The notes beneath the pieces were generated by a model. That model did not search any database. It was not told the origin of the DNA and worked only from the letters and a program-made list of their open reading frames with translations. This document shows, in pieces, positions 1-12,131 of a stretch of DNA of 64,000 nt (its first letter is position 1; every line of letters begins with the position of its first letter). The position numbers and the translations under genes are program-made. This DNA comes from Nicotiana tabacum (lineage: Eukaryota > Streptophyta > Magnoliopsida > Solanales > Solanaceae), in contig NC_134095.1 in the NCBI RefSeq assembly GCF_000715075.1, forward strand, positions 14,016,222 through 14,080,221. Direction: 5' to 3'.

Positions 1-1173
1 GTATGATATAACCGTTGCACGACTTTACCCACTCTAAACCTCTCGATGGTTCGAGTGATTTTGCCCGAATTGACTTTCTCAAGAACAATTGGGTATGCAA
101 ATTTGCACAAGCAACTAGGGTTCAAGTGGGGTATTACTCTCTCAAGGTTTAACCCTTTAATTGGGGCTGTCAATCTCTTGAATACGCCCCAATTCCTTGT
201 TGGACCAATTGGGGAGACTTAGGCTATCTTTCTCAAGAAGAACCCAAGTCAACTAATCACCAACTAGTGTTTGCAACCACTAATTCAGCAATTAAACATG
301 AAATTGTCCCAAATATTAAATACCAATACCCATAGTCAATCTAGCCCTAAAATATAAGACTCATCAATTACCCACACTAGGGTTGAGCCACAATCCTAGC
401 TTATGGGTCTAGCTACTCATAATTAAAGAAGAAAAACAAGAAATAGATGAAGAACAACTCATATTAATTAATTGCTAATATAAATAATAACATTCAATGT
501 TGAAAAGTAGTTAAAATTGCCCAAAATGGCTAATTACTTCGAACCCACGAGCGCAGCTACATTTCAAAACTATCTAATACCCTAAAAATGGGAAAATAAA
601 CTATTTATACTAAGCTAAAAAATTTCGACAAAAATACCCATGCGGGGTTAGTGTGGACCGCACAAAATGGTGTGGGGCCGCACTAGGGCTCTGAACTTGA
701 AAATATGATTATCTGAACTTGGGTACTGCGAACCGCAGAGAATGGACTGCGGCCGTGGAGGCTTCTAGTGCGGTCCGTGCAAAATGGAATGCGGACCGCA
801 TAGGCTTCAATCCTTGAAACTGGCATCTCTCTGATCTTGGGTTCTGCGGACTGCACTAAATCGAGTGCGACCGCATTGCCTTTAGTGCGGCCGCATTGCC
901 TTGTGCCTGAATGCCATGCTCTCTTAACCTCACAGTGCGGACCGCACAGAATGTAGTGTGGCCGAACAGGCCTTGTTTTTCCTGAGTTTTGTCTTGTCCA
1001 GGTATTTGTGCAAGTTTCACTCCTTTTGAGCTGATCTTTGACTTCTTGTCACTTTGAAGATCAAACCTGTAATCAAGCACAACTTGTGAGCCTTTTGGGA
1101 CTATTTTGTATGAATTTCTAACCGAAACATAAGCAAGAAGGAGTATAAAATGTATCAAAATCCCTAGTTATCA
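1..1173 (-). repeat. LTR fragment, minus-oriented, left end outside window
   Basis: This AT-rich, non-coding sequence stops sharply at 1173, where gag-like coding sequence begins. Read on the minus strand it starts TGATAACTAGGG, a plausible TG-type LTR terminus. The fragment further right at 18964-19324 ends in GTCATCA on the minus strand, so both could be ends of one Athila-like LTR family, but the two pieces do not overlap and I cannot prove it. There are no long ORFs. A cluster of GC-rich palindromes lies at 645-960. The LTR call is inference from the terminus and the abrupt junction with gag. Confidence 0.45.
645..960. repeat. Cluster of GC-rich short palindromes (TGCGGNCCGCA type)
   Basis: About eleven imperfect copies of a 10-11-bp palindrome-like word (gtgcggaccgcac, tgcgaaccgca, gtgcggccgcatt) lie within about 315 bp, often followed by aaaatgg or agaatg. 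They stand out from the AT-rich surroundings. Similar clusters occur in the LTRs at 14045-14357, 19848-20066 and 26440-26768. Confidence 0.7.
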
Positions 1174-1775
1174 TATACCCAGCAGGCTTCTGGCGAAGGA
1201 TCCAAAGACAAACAAAGAAAGGTACTAGCCATACACCAAAGACAGGAGAAACATCGCGAGGCGCAACCACCTCGCAACGATCGAAGGACAGACCGAGGAA
1301 AGAATCCTCGGGGACTCGTCAACAGAGACAGATTTGATAGGAACGCGGGGACAATGGAGGCACCTCGCTTATCGGAATACAAATTCAACAGCGATATGTC
1401 AGACATCGTGTTCGTCATCAGCAAAATCAGAGACGCACGATGTTCCAGGCCTGTACAATCGGATCTTCACAAAGGAATCATAACTTAGTGTGCGACTTTC
1501 AGAACACACACGGGCACATGACCGAAGATTGCCAACAATTCCGGGAGGAAGTGGCCCGATTACTCGACAATGGTCACCTCCGGGAATTCCTCAGCGACAG
1601 AGCCAAAAATCAGTTTCGAGAAAGAGAGGCAACCTAAAAGAACAAAGCAGACGAGCCGCAACATGTAATCTCCACGATATTTCGAGATGCCGATGCCCTA
1701 CAGGTACCCTCAGCCACGAGGTCGGGAACATCTTGTGACAGAGAAAAGCGAACTCAAGGCTGTATATTGGCCCCG
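1174..1775 (+). pseudogene. Tat-type retrotransposon gag remnant (element B)
   Basis: Degenerate plus-strand coding sequence resembling the C-terminal half of Tat-lineage gag. A stretch beginning APRLSEYKF leads to a zinc-knuckle-like block at 1491-1532 (C-D-F-x4-H-G-H-x-T-E-D-C), followed by REEVARLL, NGHLREFL and DRAKN, as in nucleocapsid regions of this lineage. A further segment with PQHVISTIF runs to about 1775, where two stops occur. Frameshifts separate the blocks. The N-terminal gag is missing at the junction with the LTR at 1173, and protease, RT, RNase H and integrase are all absent downstream, so the element is non-autonomous debris. The lineage call rests on remembered gag wording. 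Confidence 0.7.
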
Positions 1776-3430
1776 TAATAATAAATTGTCAATACAGCTG
1801 CCACTAACCGAAACACCAACATCTCCATAAGCAGAGGGGCTAAGAAATAAACCAACAGTGAGATAGAAACCACGAGACACGCTCTCGACTGTATCTGGAT
1901 AAAGGGTCGTACCGTGTCCTCTGAGCGAATACCAAGGCTCAAAGCGTCATCGCCACTGAGGTATAACCATCTCACTTTTCATTTTATACTTCATACTAAC
2001 CTTTATACAAGCAACCGACCAAGGTAGTCGAAACACTAACCCAGCTCGAAGACCTTAAGCTTTTAAAGCATCTGTTGCACTCTTTTCCTTTGACCGGGTT
2101 TTTATCCCGAAAACAATTGTACCAGCAAGGTTTTTAACAAGTAAACATCCACATGCTACCTAAGGAAAACTCAACTAGTATTCAAGGCTTTGTTTGCAAT
2201 CAGCCTCGAATACTAGGGGCATCCCCTCCGGAAGGTCACCTACATGGAAAAGCCAAGATACCTCATATAGGACCTCGATAGGAAAATAATGTACCAGGCC
2301 AAATGGTCGAACGAACCGTGCCCGTATACAGCAACTAAGCCCTTAACAACAAAAGCATGTATACTTGTACCAAGTAATAGAAGAATACTTTTTGTCAAAG
2401 AATCTCACGCTCCAAAAGAAACTCGGCATTTTTGCAAAAATAACTCCTCTGGCGAAAATGTCTCGAGCCCTCGGGGACTGGCGTCAACAATTCAAGACCT
2501 GAACGACCCCCGGTTCAGAACTCCAAAATCATAATCCCTCAACGAGGCAACATCAAAATCATGAAATGCCTCCAAAGTCGAAAGTGTCCCGAACACTGGG
2601 GACTGGCGTCAAGATCTCAACAAATGCACGACCTCAGGGTCGGAATCTCCAAAATCGTAAGCCCTCAATGAGGAAATCCCAAGTTTATGAGTAACGGCTC
2701 CTGAGCTAAGATACCCTCGATGACTCAAGGACTATCGCCAATCACCATTAATTAAAAAACCCGAGGCCATAGGACCCCAAGCGGGCAGACTCGGTCTCAT
2801 ATGACCTATATAAGGCAGCGACATTATCTGTAAGACCTCAAGCAAGACATCAACCACACTTTTACCAAGTGGCAATATTTGAAAGACCTCAAGCGAGGCA
2901 TGAACCATACTTGTACCAAGTATCTAAAACATTGTAAGACCTCAAAGGCATGAAAATTTTGTAAGACCTTACTAAAGGCATAAACCCGATCTCAAAGTTA
3001 AGGCTATATATCGAACTTGTAAGACCCCTAAAAGGCATACCCTTGATATAAATGCCGAAACTACATTGCTCGGGATTAAAAATGGCTCCGGCCAAGAAGA
3101 AATGGCTAGAGTCACAAGGCTGTACCAGCCCAACTAACGCGACTAGGGGACGCCCAACTGTCGCTACAAAATCACAGGCCTTCAAATACTTTGAATCTAT
3201 TTCGAAAAGAACCGGTTAAACATGCTACCCTTGACATAGGCAAAAGAGCTTCGACCATTTCAGTTCCAAATTACAAGCTTTGAGATACTCAGCCTCCGAG
3301 CCAAACCTCCCAAGGTGCTCGATCATCGCCACAAAACGACTCATAATCGAGGTTTTTTTCGAACCATCGAAGAGTCAGGCAAAAATTATTTCAAAATAGT
3401 CCTAAACCAGGGAAAAATAAAGCCTATAAA
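1776..3430 (+). other. Non-coding 3' spacer of element B with degenerate repeats
   Basis: No credible gene. A direct repeat of about 124 bp occupies 2461-2700 (gggactggcgtcaa at about 2473 and 2598, each followed by CTCCAAAATC and CCTCAA-GAGG words). At 2780-3050 there is a loose repeat containing gtaagacctcaa and aaggcat. Such repeat-rich spacer is usual between pol and the 3' LTR of Tat/Ogre elements. The pol expected before it is missing. Confidence 0.5.
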
Positions 3431-3630
3431 AGGTCGGATCGACCCAAGGTGTAAGAGCCATTGTCTCCAGCCCACATAAAAGGTCACTTCGACCCAAGAT
3501 GTAAGAGCCATTGTTGCTAGCTTATATAAAAGGTCGTTTTGACCCAAGGCGTAAGAGCCATTGTCGCCAGCATACATAAAAGGTCACATCGACCCAAGGT
3601 GTAAGAGCCATTATCGCCAACCCACACAAA
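3431..3630. repeat. 50-bp tandem repeat, 4 copies
   Basis: Four units start at 3431, 3481, 3531 and 3581, exactly 50 bp apart. Each runs aggtc(g/a)--tcgacccaagg, then gtaagagccattgtcgccag, and ends in cataaa. Units differ at several positions, so the array is not young. It sits in the 3' spacer of element B, like the minisatellites of elements G and H. Confidence 0.9.
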
Positions 3631-3725
3631 TAAAAAACAACTTGAGGGTCGAATGAGCTCGAGTCGAAACTTGATTCGGAGATTCAACCCAAAACAGTTA
3701 ATAAGAAATTCCTAAGAGCAAAAGA

Positions 3726-3890
3726 GTAAGAGCCACTATCGCCACCCCATATAAAAGGTCGCTTAGACCAAGGGCGTAAGAGCCATCATCGCTAGCCCGC
3801 GTAAAAGGTCGCTTCGACCCAAGGCATAAGAGTCATCATCGCCAGCCCATGTAAAAGGTCACATTAACCAAGCACGTAAGAGCCTACAGC
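3726..3890. repeat. Second block of the 50-bp tandem repeat
   Basis: The same unit as at 3431-3630 returns after about 95 bp of unrelated sequence, with aggtc starts at 3756, 3806 and 3856, again exactly 50 bp apart. The last unit decays after acattaacca. One original array was probably split or partly eroded. Confidence 0.85.
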
Positions 3891-4049
3891 CCAGCCAAAT
3901 GAGCCTCAGGGCCATATCGCGAATCTAAGGATTCCCTCCAACTCAATGACCAGTTCATCTGGCTAAAATCAAGGAAATCAGAAACCCAGAAGATACAAAA
4001 TCACGAGGTTTCCCCCTTATACATACATGCAATAAAATACAAGCTCCAT

Positions 4050-5202
4050 TTACACCACATTTTGAAAGTACAATACACAAAAACAGAGAAGGAAATAAAT
4101 GTCCCCCAGTTCATTGGACAGAAGGAACTTGACATCATATTCTTCCTCCATGGCTTGCTTGATCTTTTCCGAAATATCGAAGCCCCTCGCATGAATTTCC
4201 TTGAGGGTTTCCCTCCGAGATTTGCACTTCACATACTCTTTACTGCTGCTCGCACGATCAAGAGTTCTCCTCAGCTCAGCTCTAGCATTGGCAGCGCTCT
4301 TAAAATAGGCCCCCACTTTGCGGTCAGCCCTAGTGCTGATCATTATAGCCTCAGCCCGGGCGTTCACCACCCCCACCTTAGCCCTCGAAAGCTCGAACTC
4401 AAGCCTTGTGATCATATTCGCTCGTATAAAATCATTCGCGCGAGTGGTCTGAACTTGCACCTTGAGGGAAGAAGACCTAGCCAAAGCATCCTCTTTGGCT
4501 GCAACTTGCATCTTCCTGAGCCTACAGCTCATTAAACTCGCATTTGGCCCAGCCAACTTCTCCCCAATGTTATTTTAGTTCCTCTGTTTTGCTCTCCAAC
4601 TGAGATATCAAAATATTAACCTCCAAAAATGAAAGGAGGAGCATACATCAACACGAAAAATAGGCTACCTATCTTTCAAGACGGCTTTCGTAGTTGCAAC
4701 TTCGATCCCCCTCACACCGCAGGGATACCAGCTCACTTTCCTTTCTCGCACAAAGAATCTTAAGGGATTTCTCCCTATCTGAAGCTTTCCGCAACCTAGC
4801 CTCACCGCGAAGCAGCTCGGACTAAACCATGTCAAATGCTTGCAAAGGAAAATTCAATCTGAAATGAAGAGTGTGTAACCGAAATAAGCCTATACCGACT
4901 ACCAAAGTTTAACATAAAGCCAAGCCGCTGAGCCTCACCAAAGGCCGAGCCAATGTCTGATGGCTTAGTATCCCCCGAAGCACCTTTGGTAGGAAAAGAA
5001 GAAGGCACCGCATGCCCCTCGCTCTTTGAAGTATCCTTGGCGGGAACGGGAAATGTTCTTTCGAAAACGGAGGCTTCCGAAGCCGGAAGATTGGTCGACT
5101 CGCCTATTTTAAACCTCTAAAAAGGACTTACCCTGCTTTGAGCCTCCTCACACCTCAGAGACTCTTTTCGTTTATTATCACCCTCGACCTCAAGGTCGGC
5201 AG
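4050..5202 (-). pseudogene. Antisense additional ORF (aORF1) of Tat element, C-terminal half, coiled coil
   Basis: A minus-strand open frame at 4050-4556 encodes 168 residues rich in Ala, Glu, Arg and Lys with heptad-like spacing. It includes SRRETLKEIHARGFDI near the end and is a likely long coiled coil. A second coding-like stretch at about 4905-5133 is Ser/Pro/Glu-rich and includes SDIGSAFGEAQRLGFM. This matches remembered Solanaceae proteins encoded antisense in the 3' region of Tat-lineage elements (an N-terminal gypsy-type-transposon domain plus a C-terminal coiled coil). The gene opposes the gag direction. It is cut at 5202 by a solo LTR and resumes at 7645. The role of such aORFs is unknown. 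Confidence 0.6.
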
Positions 5203-7639
5203 TGTCACGCCCCAAAACCGAGGGGCACTACCGGCGCTCGATCGAGTAGCCCCAGTCAAGCGGAACTGGGTGCCTTTCCTATCCCACATGTTACCCCGCA
5301 TTTTCCTTTATCCGTCAACCCAGTGAAATAGCCATTTGTAAATTTGAACACATTCTTACGAGATTTACATAGCATACATAGTTACTTAGTGTGATTTACA
5401 AGTTACACTGCCCAAATACAAAATACATTAGTGCATAACCCATATTTCCTATCTACGTAGCCTCTAGGGATATAAAAGAGTGTTACGATACTTGCCGGTA
5501 ACAAGGCTCTGGCTATACTTTATGCAAATACCAAAATAAGATTGCCGGGAGGAAAAGCGGCATGAGCCACGTAGGGCACCAAGAGGAAAAAGGCACTCAC
5601 CAACACAGCTAACGGAAAGTGAAGGAGTGCTACTGTCAGTGTACTTGAGTAACTGCTATAGAACCACCTACAATCATAACACGAATGTAGCACCCCCGGC
5701 AAAAGGGACGTCAGTACATTTGAATTGTACTGGTATGTATGAACAAACTTTACCCCAAGTATAATCAAGAAATACACAGGTAACAAATAGTAATAGAATC
5801 AACAATCCAATGCACATGAAAGGAACAACCAAAGCCAAAAAAGTTCCACAATCTCTCCTTATTCCCCTTTCAACATTATTTCATCACATCAATAGTTTCA
5901 CAACTTTCACATATTTTCATTTCAATAGTGATTTCGATCATTTTTCCACCCTTATTACCTCGGCCACCCTTATCACCACATCCCACACCTTATAACTTCA
6001 TGTTGCGGCGCGTAACCCGATCCCACCGGACAATTACATTTCACACGACAACACAACAACTCAAAACAATTTTCATAGACATCAATACCATTTCCATCAT
6101 ATGCAACAGTCAGTATACAATTTAAGTCAGAACGATAATTGCCGCGAAAAGTCACGTATGATATTATCACAGTTGTTTCAGTTGCATCAATTACGATTTC
6201 TTTCCATCATTTGTTACACAGCTCTTACCACATAAGCACCTTCACACACACACGCTTGGCTTGTTGATATTTACTTACACCATTAAATCAGGAAACTTAA
6301 CCAACAACGTTCAAGGCATATTAATCACAAGAATTCACAAATGGTCCACATAAATAACACATACCAATTACTCGTACACCAAACAAGGTGAATTTACAAA
6401 GGTTAAAGTTAGCCATACATACCTAAAACTTGCCCCTTAATGACACTACAATGATCCAATACCCTTAAGTAACTTCAATCTACAATACAACATTCAATAG
6501 GGCCTATATTACTAATAAATTTCATAACTTATGCCATTTAGGCATATTATCAAACACCTTGTAGGAATAGATATTTACACCTCATAACTATAGTATTGGT
6601 TCATCCAACTATCACCATTAACCAACAATTCATTCCACCATCATTCCTAACCATTTAATAACTTCCAACAACATATGTATGACCATTCATTCATACCCAA
6701 CCATCAACCTCCTTAATTAACCCATTTCACAATGTCTACAACCAACACAATCTAGTTTAGGAACTTATGGCTTTCCATCATCATCCCATGAGTTCTAATG
6801 TATATATCATACATAAATAATCACCATAGAGTAGTTAGAGATGATATGAATACCTCTTGTAGTAAGAATCTTGGGAATCCCCACTTGTAGTGTTCTTGAT
6901 CAATTTAGGGATTTGAATGGAAATCTATGGATTTTCAGGATTAATCCTTGTTAATATAATTGTTTAGGAGAAGTAATCAACTCACAATACTCCAAAAACC
7001 TTACCTTGGATCATAGGAATGAAGTATGGGACGGATTTCCTTGGTAGAGCAAGCCTTGCTAAAAAAAATATGACCCCTTGCATTTATTTGGCGAAATGAG
7101 GTCGTTTTATAACAAAAGTCCGATTTTTTGCACAACCACACCGCATGGGGCGGCGTGATAATGAAAAATGTGTTTAGAAATGAAATTGGAGGTGCTCTGA
7201 TAATTTACACAGCCGCGTCGCATGGGGCGGCGCGGTAGTGTAAAATTCTGTGCTACTTTAGTAATTTGGTCATAACATTTGGTAGGAGTGTCTGAATGAC
7301 GAACAGTTTGAAGCGTTGGAAACTAGACTCTAAGAAATTTTATTTGATAGGTTGTGCATCACACAGATCCTTATATAACTGGAGATATGATTGTCCAAAG
7401 TGAGGTATTATGCGCACTCATTTGCAACTTTCGTCTCTTATGAAATTTTCCAACTTGGCTTAGACTTAGGCCTCTCCTTAGACCCCAATTCACTTCTACT
7501 ATGACTTATACACTTATTAACATATCCAATTGATATACATAATATCCTTAATCCTCATTTGAATGCAAGATAAAATATTTGGCATACATTGGCACCACGA
7601 AACCTTAAATTACTAAGCAAAATTTTCTTGGGCTTTGCA
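5203..7639 (-). mobile_element. Solo LTR (C), 2437 bp, target duplication GGCAG
   Basis: The plus strand starts tgtcacgccccaaaaccg and ends gggctttgca, so on the minus strand it reads TGCAAAGCCC...GGGGCGTGACA. The 5-bp sequence ggcag lies directly outside both ends (5198-5202 and 7640-7644), a perfect target-site duplication. No PBS, coding domain or PPT lies between, so it is a solo LTR left by LTR-LTR recombination. The 3' terminal block (caccggcgctc-type words after tgtcacgcccc) is shared with the chromovirus LTRs at 12132 and 17293, so it is a diverged relative. It carries two GC-rich words, gcatggggcggcg, near 7145 and 7212. Short ORFs inside look like chance. Confidence 0.88.
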
Positions 7640-7644
7640 GGCAG

Positions 7645-8636
7645 TCTCTCCTTCTCCCTAGGGGACACGACCTCATCTCAGAAAAATATCTAATGCATGT
7701 GGTGACTAAGTTAGTACGCTAAAACGAAAAGTACCATTCTGGGGAAATAAGCCACTAAGCGCCTGCTGTTATGCTTTTCCTCCCATCTCCCTTTGGACAG
7801 GTCTCTCCACTTGCGCCTATCATAGATCGAACAAGCTGCCAGCTTGCAGGACCATCCGGCCAGATTAGGGACCTCGTTCGGCGATCAAGGAGCTGCTACA
7901 AAAAATGAAATAGAAAAATGCCGTTATGGGGCCCATCTCCACGACACACCAAGCGATAAAAATAAATACATGCCACTTATGTGTGAAATTCCATTTCTCA
8001 GGAAAGGGCAGAAACTCTCCAGGGATGATATCGACTGTCCGTGCTCGAACGAACTGGCTCATCCACCCTCGGTCCTCATCCTCCTCATCATTAACAGAAG
8101 GGGACCGAGTGGATCAACGCTGCAGAGTACTCAAACCTCGATAATGCAGTGGCTGATATAACCTCACGAGATTACCGAGGGTGAATTCGAGCCCGACCTT
8201 ATCTGAAGAATACCTTATCATCTGCACTATCTTCCAAATGGATGGGTGAGCCTGCGCCAGGGTAACCTGATATCTCCGACAAAATTCAAGCACAACACGG
8301 TCGGGGGGACCCGACGTGAAAGAATGTGTATACACGCTCAAAAACCCCTCATCGTGGGTCATGATGCTCTCCTCAGGGAAAGGTACTTGCAGTACCACTC
8401 CTTCTCCCCATCCGTAGTCTCTTCTGATCATTTCAAGGTATTCCTCTCATACTGATGAGATGAACCTCGACACATGCTCCCGATGTCCTTGAACGTTGGG
8501 AGGTCTCCCAACGTTAAGTCTCTCCTCGAGACAAAGAACTTCGAGGTATACCACCGACCGGACGCGGAACAGAGGCAAAACTCCCCTCTCCTTTATGGGC
8601 GTATGTCGATCTAGCAGTCATAGCTACGGCAAAATA
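7645..8636 (-). pseudogene. Antisense aORF1 of Tat element, N-terminal half
   Basis: A minus-strand start near 8636 (MTARSTYAHKGEG) leads, after an in-frame stop and a frameshift, into 8431-8114, which holds RDYGWGEGVVLQVP, DEGFLSVYTHSFT, CRRYQVTLAQAHPS and LVRLYQPLHYRG. The next block at 8062-7950 holds RGWMSQFVRARTVDIIPGE and LPFPEKWNF. These words match the N-terminal region of proteins I remember as the putative gypsy-type transposon family (Transposase_28-like). It is homologous to aORF2 at 9250-11667. After WNF the sequence becomes intron-like. The coding sequence is then split by solo LTR C, and the coiled-coil half lies at 4050-5202. The function of the domain is unknown. Confidence 0.62.
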
Positions 8637-9249
8637 GGAAAATGAGGGTCTAGATTGGGGCAAAGTTTTAAGTTGAAATGACTGGAGAACTAGCACAAAG
8701 AACCAAGTTCTATGGAAGAAATAGTACTCAGAGTAGCAAAATCTCTGTTTGGGAAATAAGTGAGTGAATATATAGGGGTAAAGCAACAACTGCTCACCTA
8801 CCTAGAGGGCCAATTAATTTTGGCCATGATAATATCACTTGTTTTTGGGAAATGTACTGTCAGGACCACCCCGGGGGTCCCTTTATCAGGTCTCATGAAT
8901 GTTGCTATCCCAAGAAATTTGAGAGGTACTAAGACCTCGAGGGTTTCCTTCTATAGTAAGCATCGGCCCTAATAGAGCTATTGACTTAATTTCAAGATAG
9001 AACCCAATTCCGGGGGCCCCGATTACTCCAAGTATGGGCTCCAAAGGGTTAATGTTTAAATTAGAAGACTAACTCGGCAAGAACGATAAGATATAAATAA
9101 TGGAAAGACTTGGATCAGAAAGATTCTCTTGCATTGCCAAAAAATATATTTACAAGGAGCGTCTTTACAAAACTTGTTTCCCCGGGAGTGCATACATTGA
9201 AAGAAAAAAGAAAAGCAAAAGCGGCATAGGACTACTCTTCATTGACACT
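8637..9249. other. Spacer between the two antisense aORFs
   Basis: I see no gene, tandem repeat or LTR terminus here. It separates the start of aORF1 from the end of aORF2 and may hide the joint of two once separate Tat elements, because one element usually carries a single such ORF. Confidence 0.35.
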
Positions 9250-11667
9250 ACCCTCTAAACCATCTCCAGGACCTTCATCTAAAGATACTAAGAGTGCCAA
9301 TTTTCTATCCAACTCTTGGGCCTCCTCAATCTCGGTTGAGAGATCGGCACCTTTGGCTCTGACTCCCTCTAAGGCTTCCCTCTTTGCCTATGCACTAGTA
9401 TGAGTGACAGCCTGAGCTAGTTTTAGCTCGGCCTCCATCAATATATTTTGGGCTATTTGATTCGTAGTGGCTGCATCCTTCAGATAAGTAGAAACTTTTC
9501 CTTGGACCTCAAACTTGGCCGCAGTTAGCGCAACAATCTCCTTTCGAGCATTTTGTTGATGACCATGGATCAATGCCAATTCCAAGGTCGCTACCTCGTT
9601 TCGCTCCCTCAGCTCGAGGATTTCGATATCTATTTGCCCGATCTGTGAATTTTTCCCCTCTCTGCTAAGGGAATGGTAAGCTAGTCAGTATCTTATTATG
9701 GGAAAGAAGGGCAGATTTAAGCATGGAAAAATACCTGCTCAGAGAGATCGGTTTTTTCTCAGAGCACCCCCTCTAAAGCAGCCCAAGCTCGCTCGACTCC
9801 TTCTCCTTTAGGGCAAAATTAAGCCTCCGATTCTGGCAGTCCCAAGGTAAGCCTCTCGAGCTCCTTTTCATGGCATGAAAGCTCCTCTCGGACCTTGGAG
9901 ATGACATGATCATACATCTCCTTGTACTATGGGAAAGCAAAAGAGTTAGAAAATGAGGAATAAAGCTTGAGACTAAAGAAATATACATAAATAGCTATCA
10001 ACTGCCACTGGAACCTCTTCACTGCCTTGACGGTGCCGGGAGCGTCGAGATTGATGTCCTCGCTGACATCGTCAATATCATCAAGAATGTTGCCAAGCGC
10101 ACCTCCCCCCTTGAGAGGACCCCCCACTTTGGCGGTATTCATATCCTGAGAGTCCCTTACCTCCCCTAACAAAAACTAAGGGCCCAAACTGAAGTCATTC
10201 AAGGCATCAATGTCCCCGATGGGCAACTATTGCCCCCGAAAGGCTCCGTGCCCAGACCCTTCGGGACCAGCAACAATGGTCCCCCTATCAAAAATTGTAC
10301 CATATCCGATCACGGGATCCGGGACCACACTAACACCCTTCTCGAGGGTCTTCATCACATGGGACCAACCTGAATCGGTCGTTCCAGATTCAGCACCCTC
10401 CGGTTGAGGAACCTACGAGACTCCAGTGCCCGACCTCATTCTTTGTACTAGACAACACTCACCCTCATCACCATCTTTATCCCCAATGTCGAGACTTGCT
10501 CCGGAAGCCGAAGCCAAGGTCCTGGTGGAAGCTCGAGGCCCACGTGACTTAGGTTGTTTTGCCGTGGGAGAATCAGCAGCCACCTTGCCCTTCTTTTTCT
10601 TGCCCTTAGTGGGCTCTAAAGTCTCCATCTCACCATAAGGAGGCGGTCTCATCCTCATACCATCACCAAGCCCTGCACGAATGCAGTGGCCATAACTTAT
10701 TAGCACAAAACATACAGGGAGAAGCATAAGGCTAAGATATAGATGGCAAGGAGATTTTTAGCATGATTCTTGGCCACCCACCGTGTCTTAGCTAGATCGG
10801 GCCAAGACCGGACGAGATACAGGAATGAGGTATCCAGCCGCCTGATCCATCTCGGCAGATCCTGAACCGTTTCGGGATACCAGGCGATAGCTACAGAAAC
10901 CAAAAAGGAGATCATTTTTTTGGGGAGGGAGGAGAGAATACCACAAAACATGTCCGAGGGAAAAAATACTTACACTGTGCGTTCCACTTCTCCGGGAATA
11001 GTATCTTCCTAGCGGGAGTGATGTCCGAGGTCCTCACTTAGACGAACCTGTTCATCCACCCTTAATCCTTGTCCTCATCGGGGTTTGAGAAAAATGATGT
11101 TTTGGACCACTGTTGAAGCTTAATCAAACCTTGATAAAATTGAGGGCTATACAGCCTAATCAAATGGTTGAGGGTAAAGGTCTCGCCCATGACCCCATCG
11201 GAGAAATGGCGGAGCATCAAGACTAACCTTCAGAAACATGGATAGATTTTACCAAGCGTCACTTGGTATTTGTTGAAAAAATTCATAATCACCGGATCTA
11301 TCTCCGGGGAAAAAGGTTTATAAGCGTCGACCGGGCCCAAAGTGAATGGGTAAGTATATACATGGAGGAAACCAGCTTGGTGATCTGTTTTGCTCACGTC
11401 AGGGTGGGGAATCTCAAACACCGTTGCCTCCCCCCATCGACAGTCTTTCTTCAATTTCCCTATGTCTTTCACAATGCTAATGTACTAAGACACGTGTTTG
11501 CATTGGCCCGGTGTAGATGAAGTTTGTCGACGGTGAAATCCTTCGTCATGTCGAGCTTGGTAGGAGTACATTGTTCCACGATAGGTATCACTTAGGGTTT
11601 CCCTTTGGATGTTCGGGATGAAGAGGCAACCTCGTCTTTCCGAGGAACCGTCTTGGACGTTCTAGCC
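9250..11667 (-). pseudogene. Antisense aORF2 of Tat element, multi-exon, decayed
   Basis: It reads leftward from MARTSKTVPRKDEVASSS at about 11667. Blocks in order: N-terminal domain with VFEIPHPDV, AGFLHVYTYPFTLGP, FFNKYQVTLGKIYP and LIRLYSPQFYQG (about 11472-11130); GWMNRFV and FPEKWNAQ, ending at a GTAAGT-like donor near 10975; an exon with RWIRRLDTSFLYLVRSW after a TGTAG acceptor near 10890; a Lys/Pro-rich exon with GLGDGMRMRPPP after a GTGCAG acceptor near 10678; then acidic and coiled-coil segments to about 9250 (LALIHGHQQNARKEI, AEYLK-like heptads). There are in-frame stops at several points and a premature stop about codon 28. It is homologous to aORF1 and in the same orientation. Confidence 0.6.
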
Positions 11668-11989
11668 ATGATGGTGGTGAAATTTTTCTAAGAAGATAAG
11701 AAGAAAAGATGCGAAAGGGGATGGGTCTGGCCTTGTAAATTTGAAGATGTTGAGAAAGTAAGAATTATCAAATGATTGGTGCATTAACAGGAGCCGTGTG
11801 GGTAGCGGAAGGGGCGAACCAATAGCGTTTCACAGGCTTCTCGATAGTCGCATTTGACGGCGACCTTTGCACATTTTTTTAGCATAGCATTTAATGCTCA
11901 GATGGACTGACATCATGAAGATGATGCCCTCAAATTAGAAGCTCAAAATCGTTTCCTATCACTTTGTTCTAGGAAACGCGGGGACTATC
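11668..11989 (+). other. Region upstream of B 3' LTR, ending in polypurine tract
   Basis: Non-coding. The last bases before 11990 (aggaaacgcggggacta) are purine-rich and abut a sequence starting TGTATACGG, so they are the likely polypurine primer for plus-strand synthesis of element B. Confidence 0.5.
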
Positions 11990-12131
11990 TGTATACGGTA
12001 AAATCGGAGGGTCCAGTTTCTCATCGTTAAGGCACTTCGAAAGATCATCTCAAAGGGTCAATAATACGACTGAGTCTCCTCCCACGAGGGTATTCGACAC
12101 TCGACCTTGGAGCAGTAATGATCATGGTAAT
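11990..12131 (+). mobile_element. First 142 bp of element B 3' LTR, interrupted
   Basis: It starts tgtatacggtaaaatcgg directly after the purine tract. It is cut at 12131/12132, where chromovirus D begins with its own terminal TGTCACG. The rest of this LTR is not recognisable in the window because D's far end is truncated. The last five bases, gtaat (12127-12131), are the candidate half of D's target duplication. Confidence 0.55.

Noticed and set aside
4062..4535. 157-residue plus-strand open frame
   Set aside because: It is antisense to the coiled-coil aORF1, whose composition and family wording are clearly on the minus strand.
5810..6170. Several 60-65-residue open frames
   Set aside because: They fall within the solo LTR at 5203-7639 and overlap on both strands, consistent with chance in AT/C-rich DNA.
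8450..8475. Hammerhead ribozyme core (ctgatgag)
   Set aside because: The conserved GAAA and cleavage-side stems are not found at a suitable distance, and the word lies in the aORF1 coding region. No hammerhead was seen in the LTRs that I checked by eye.
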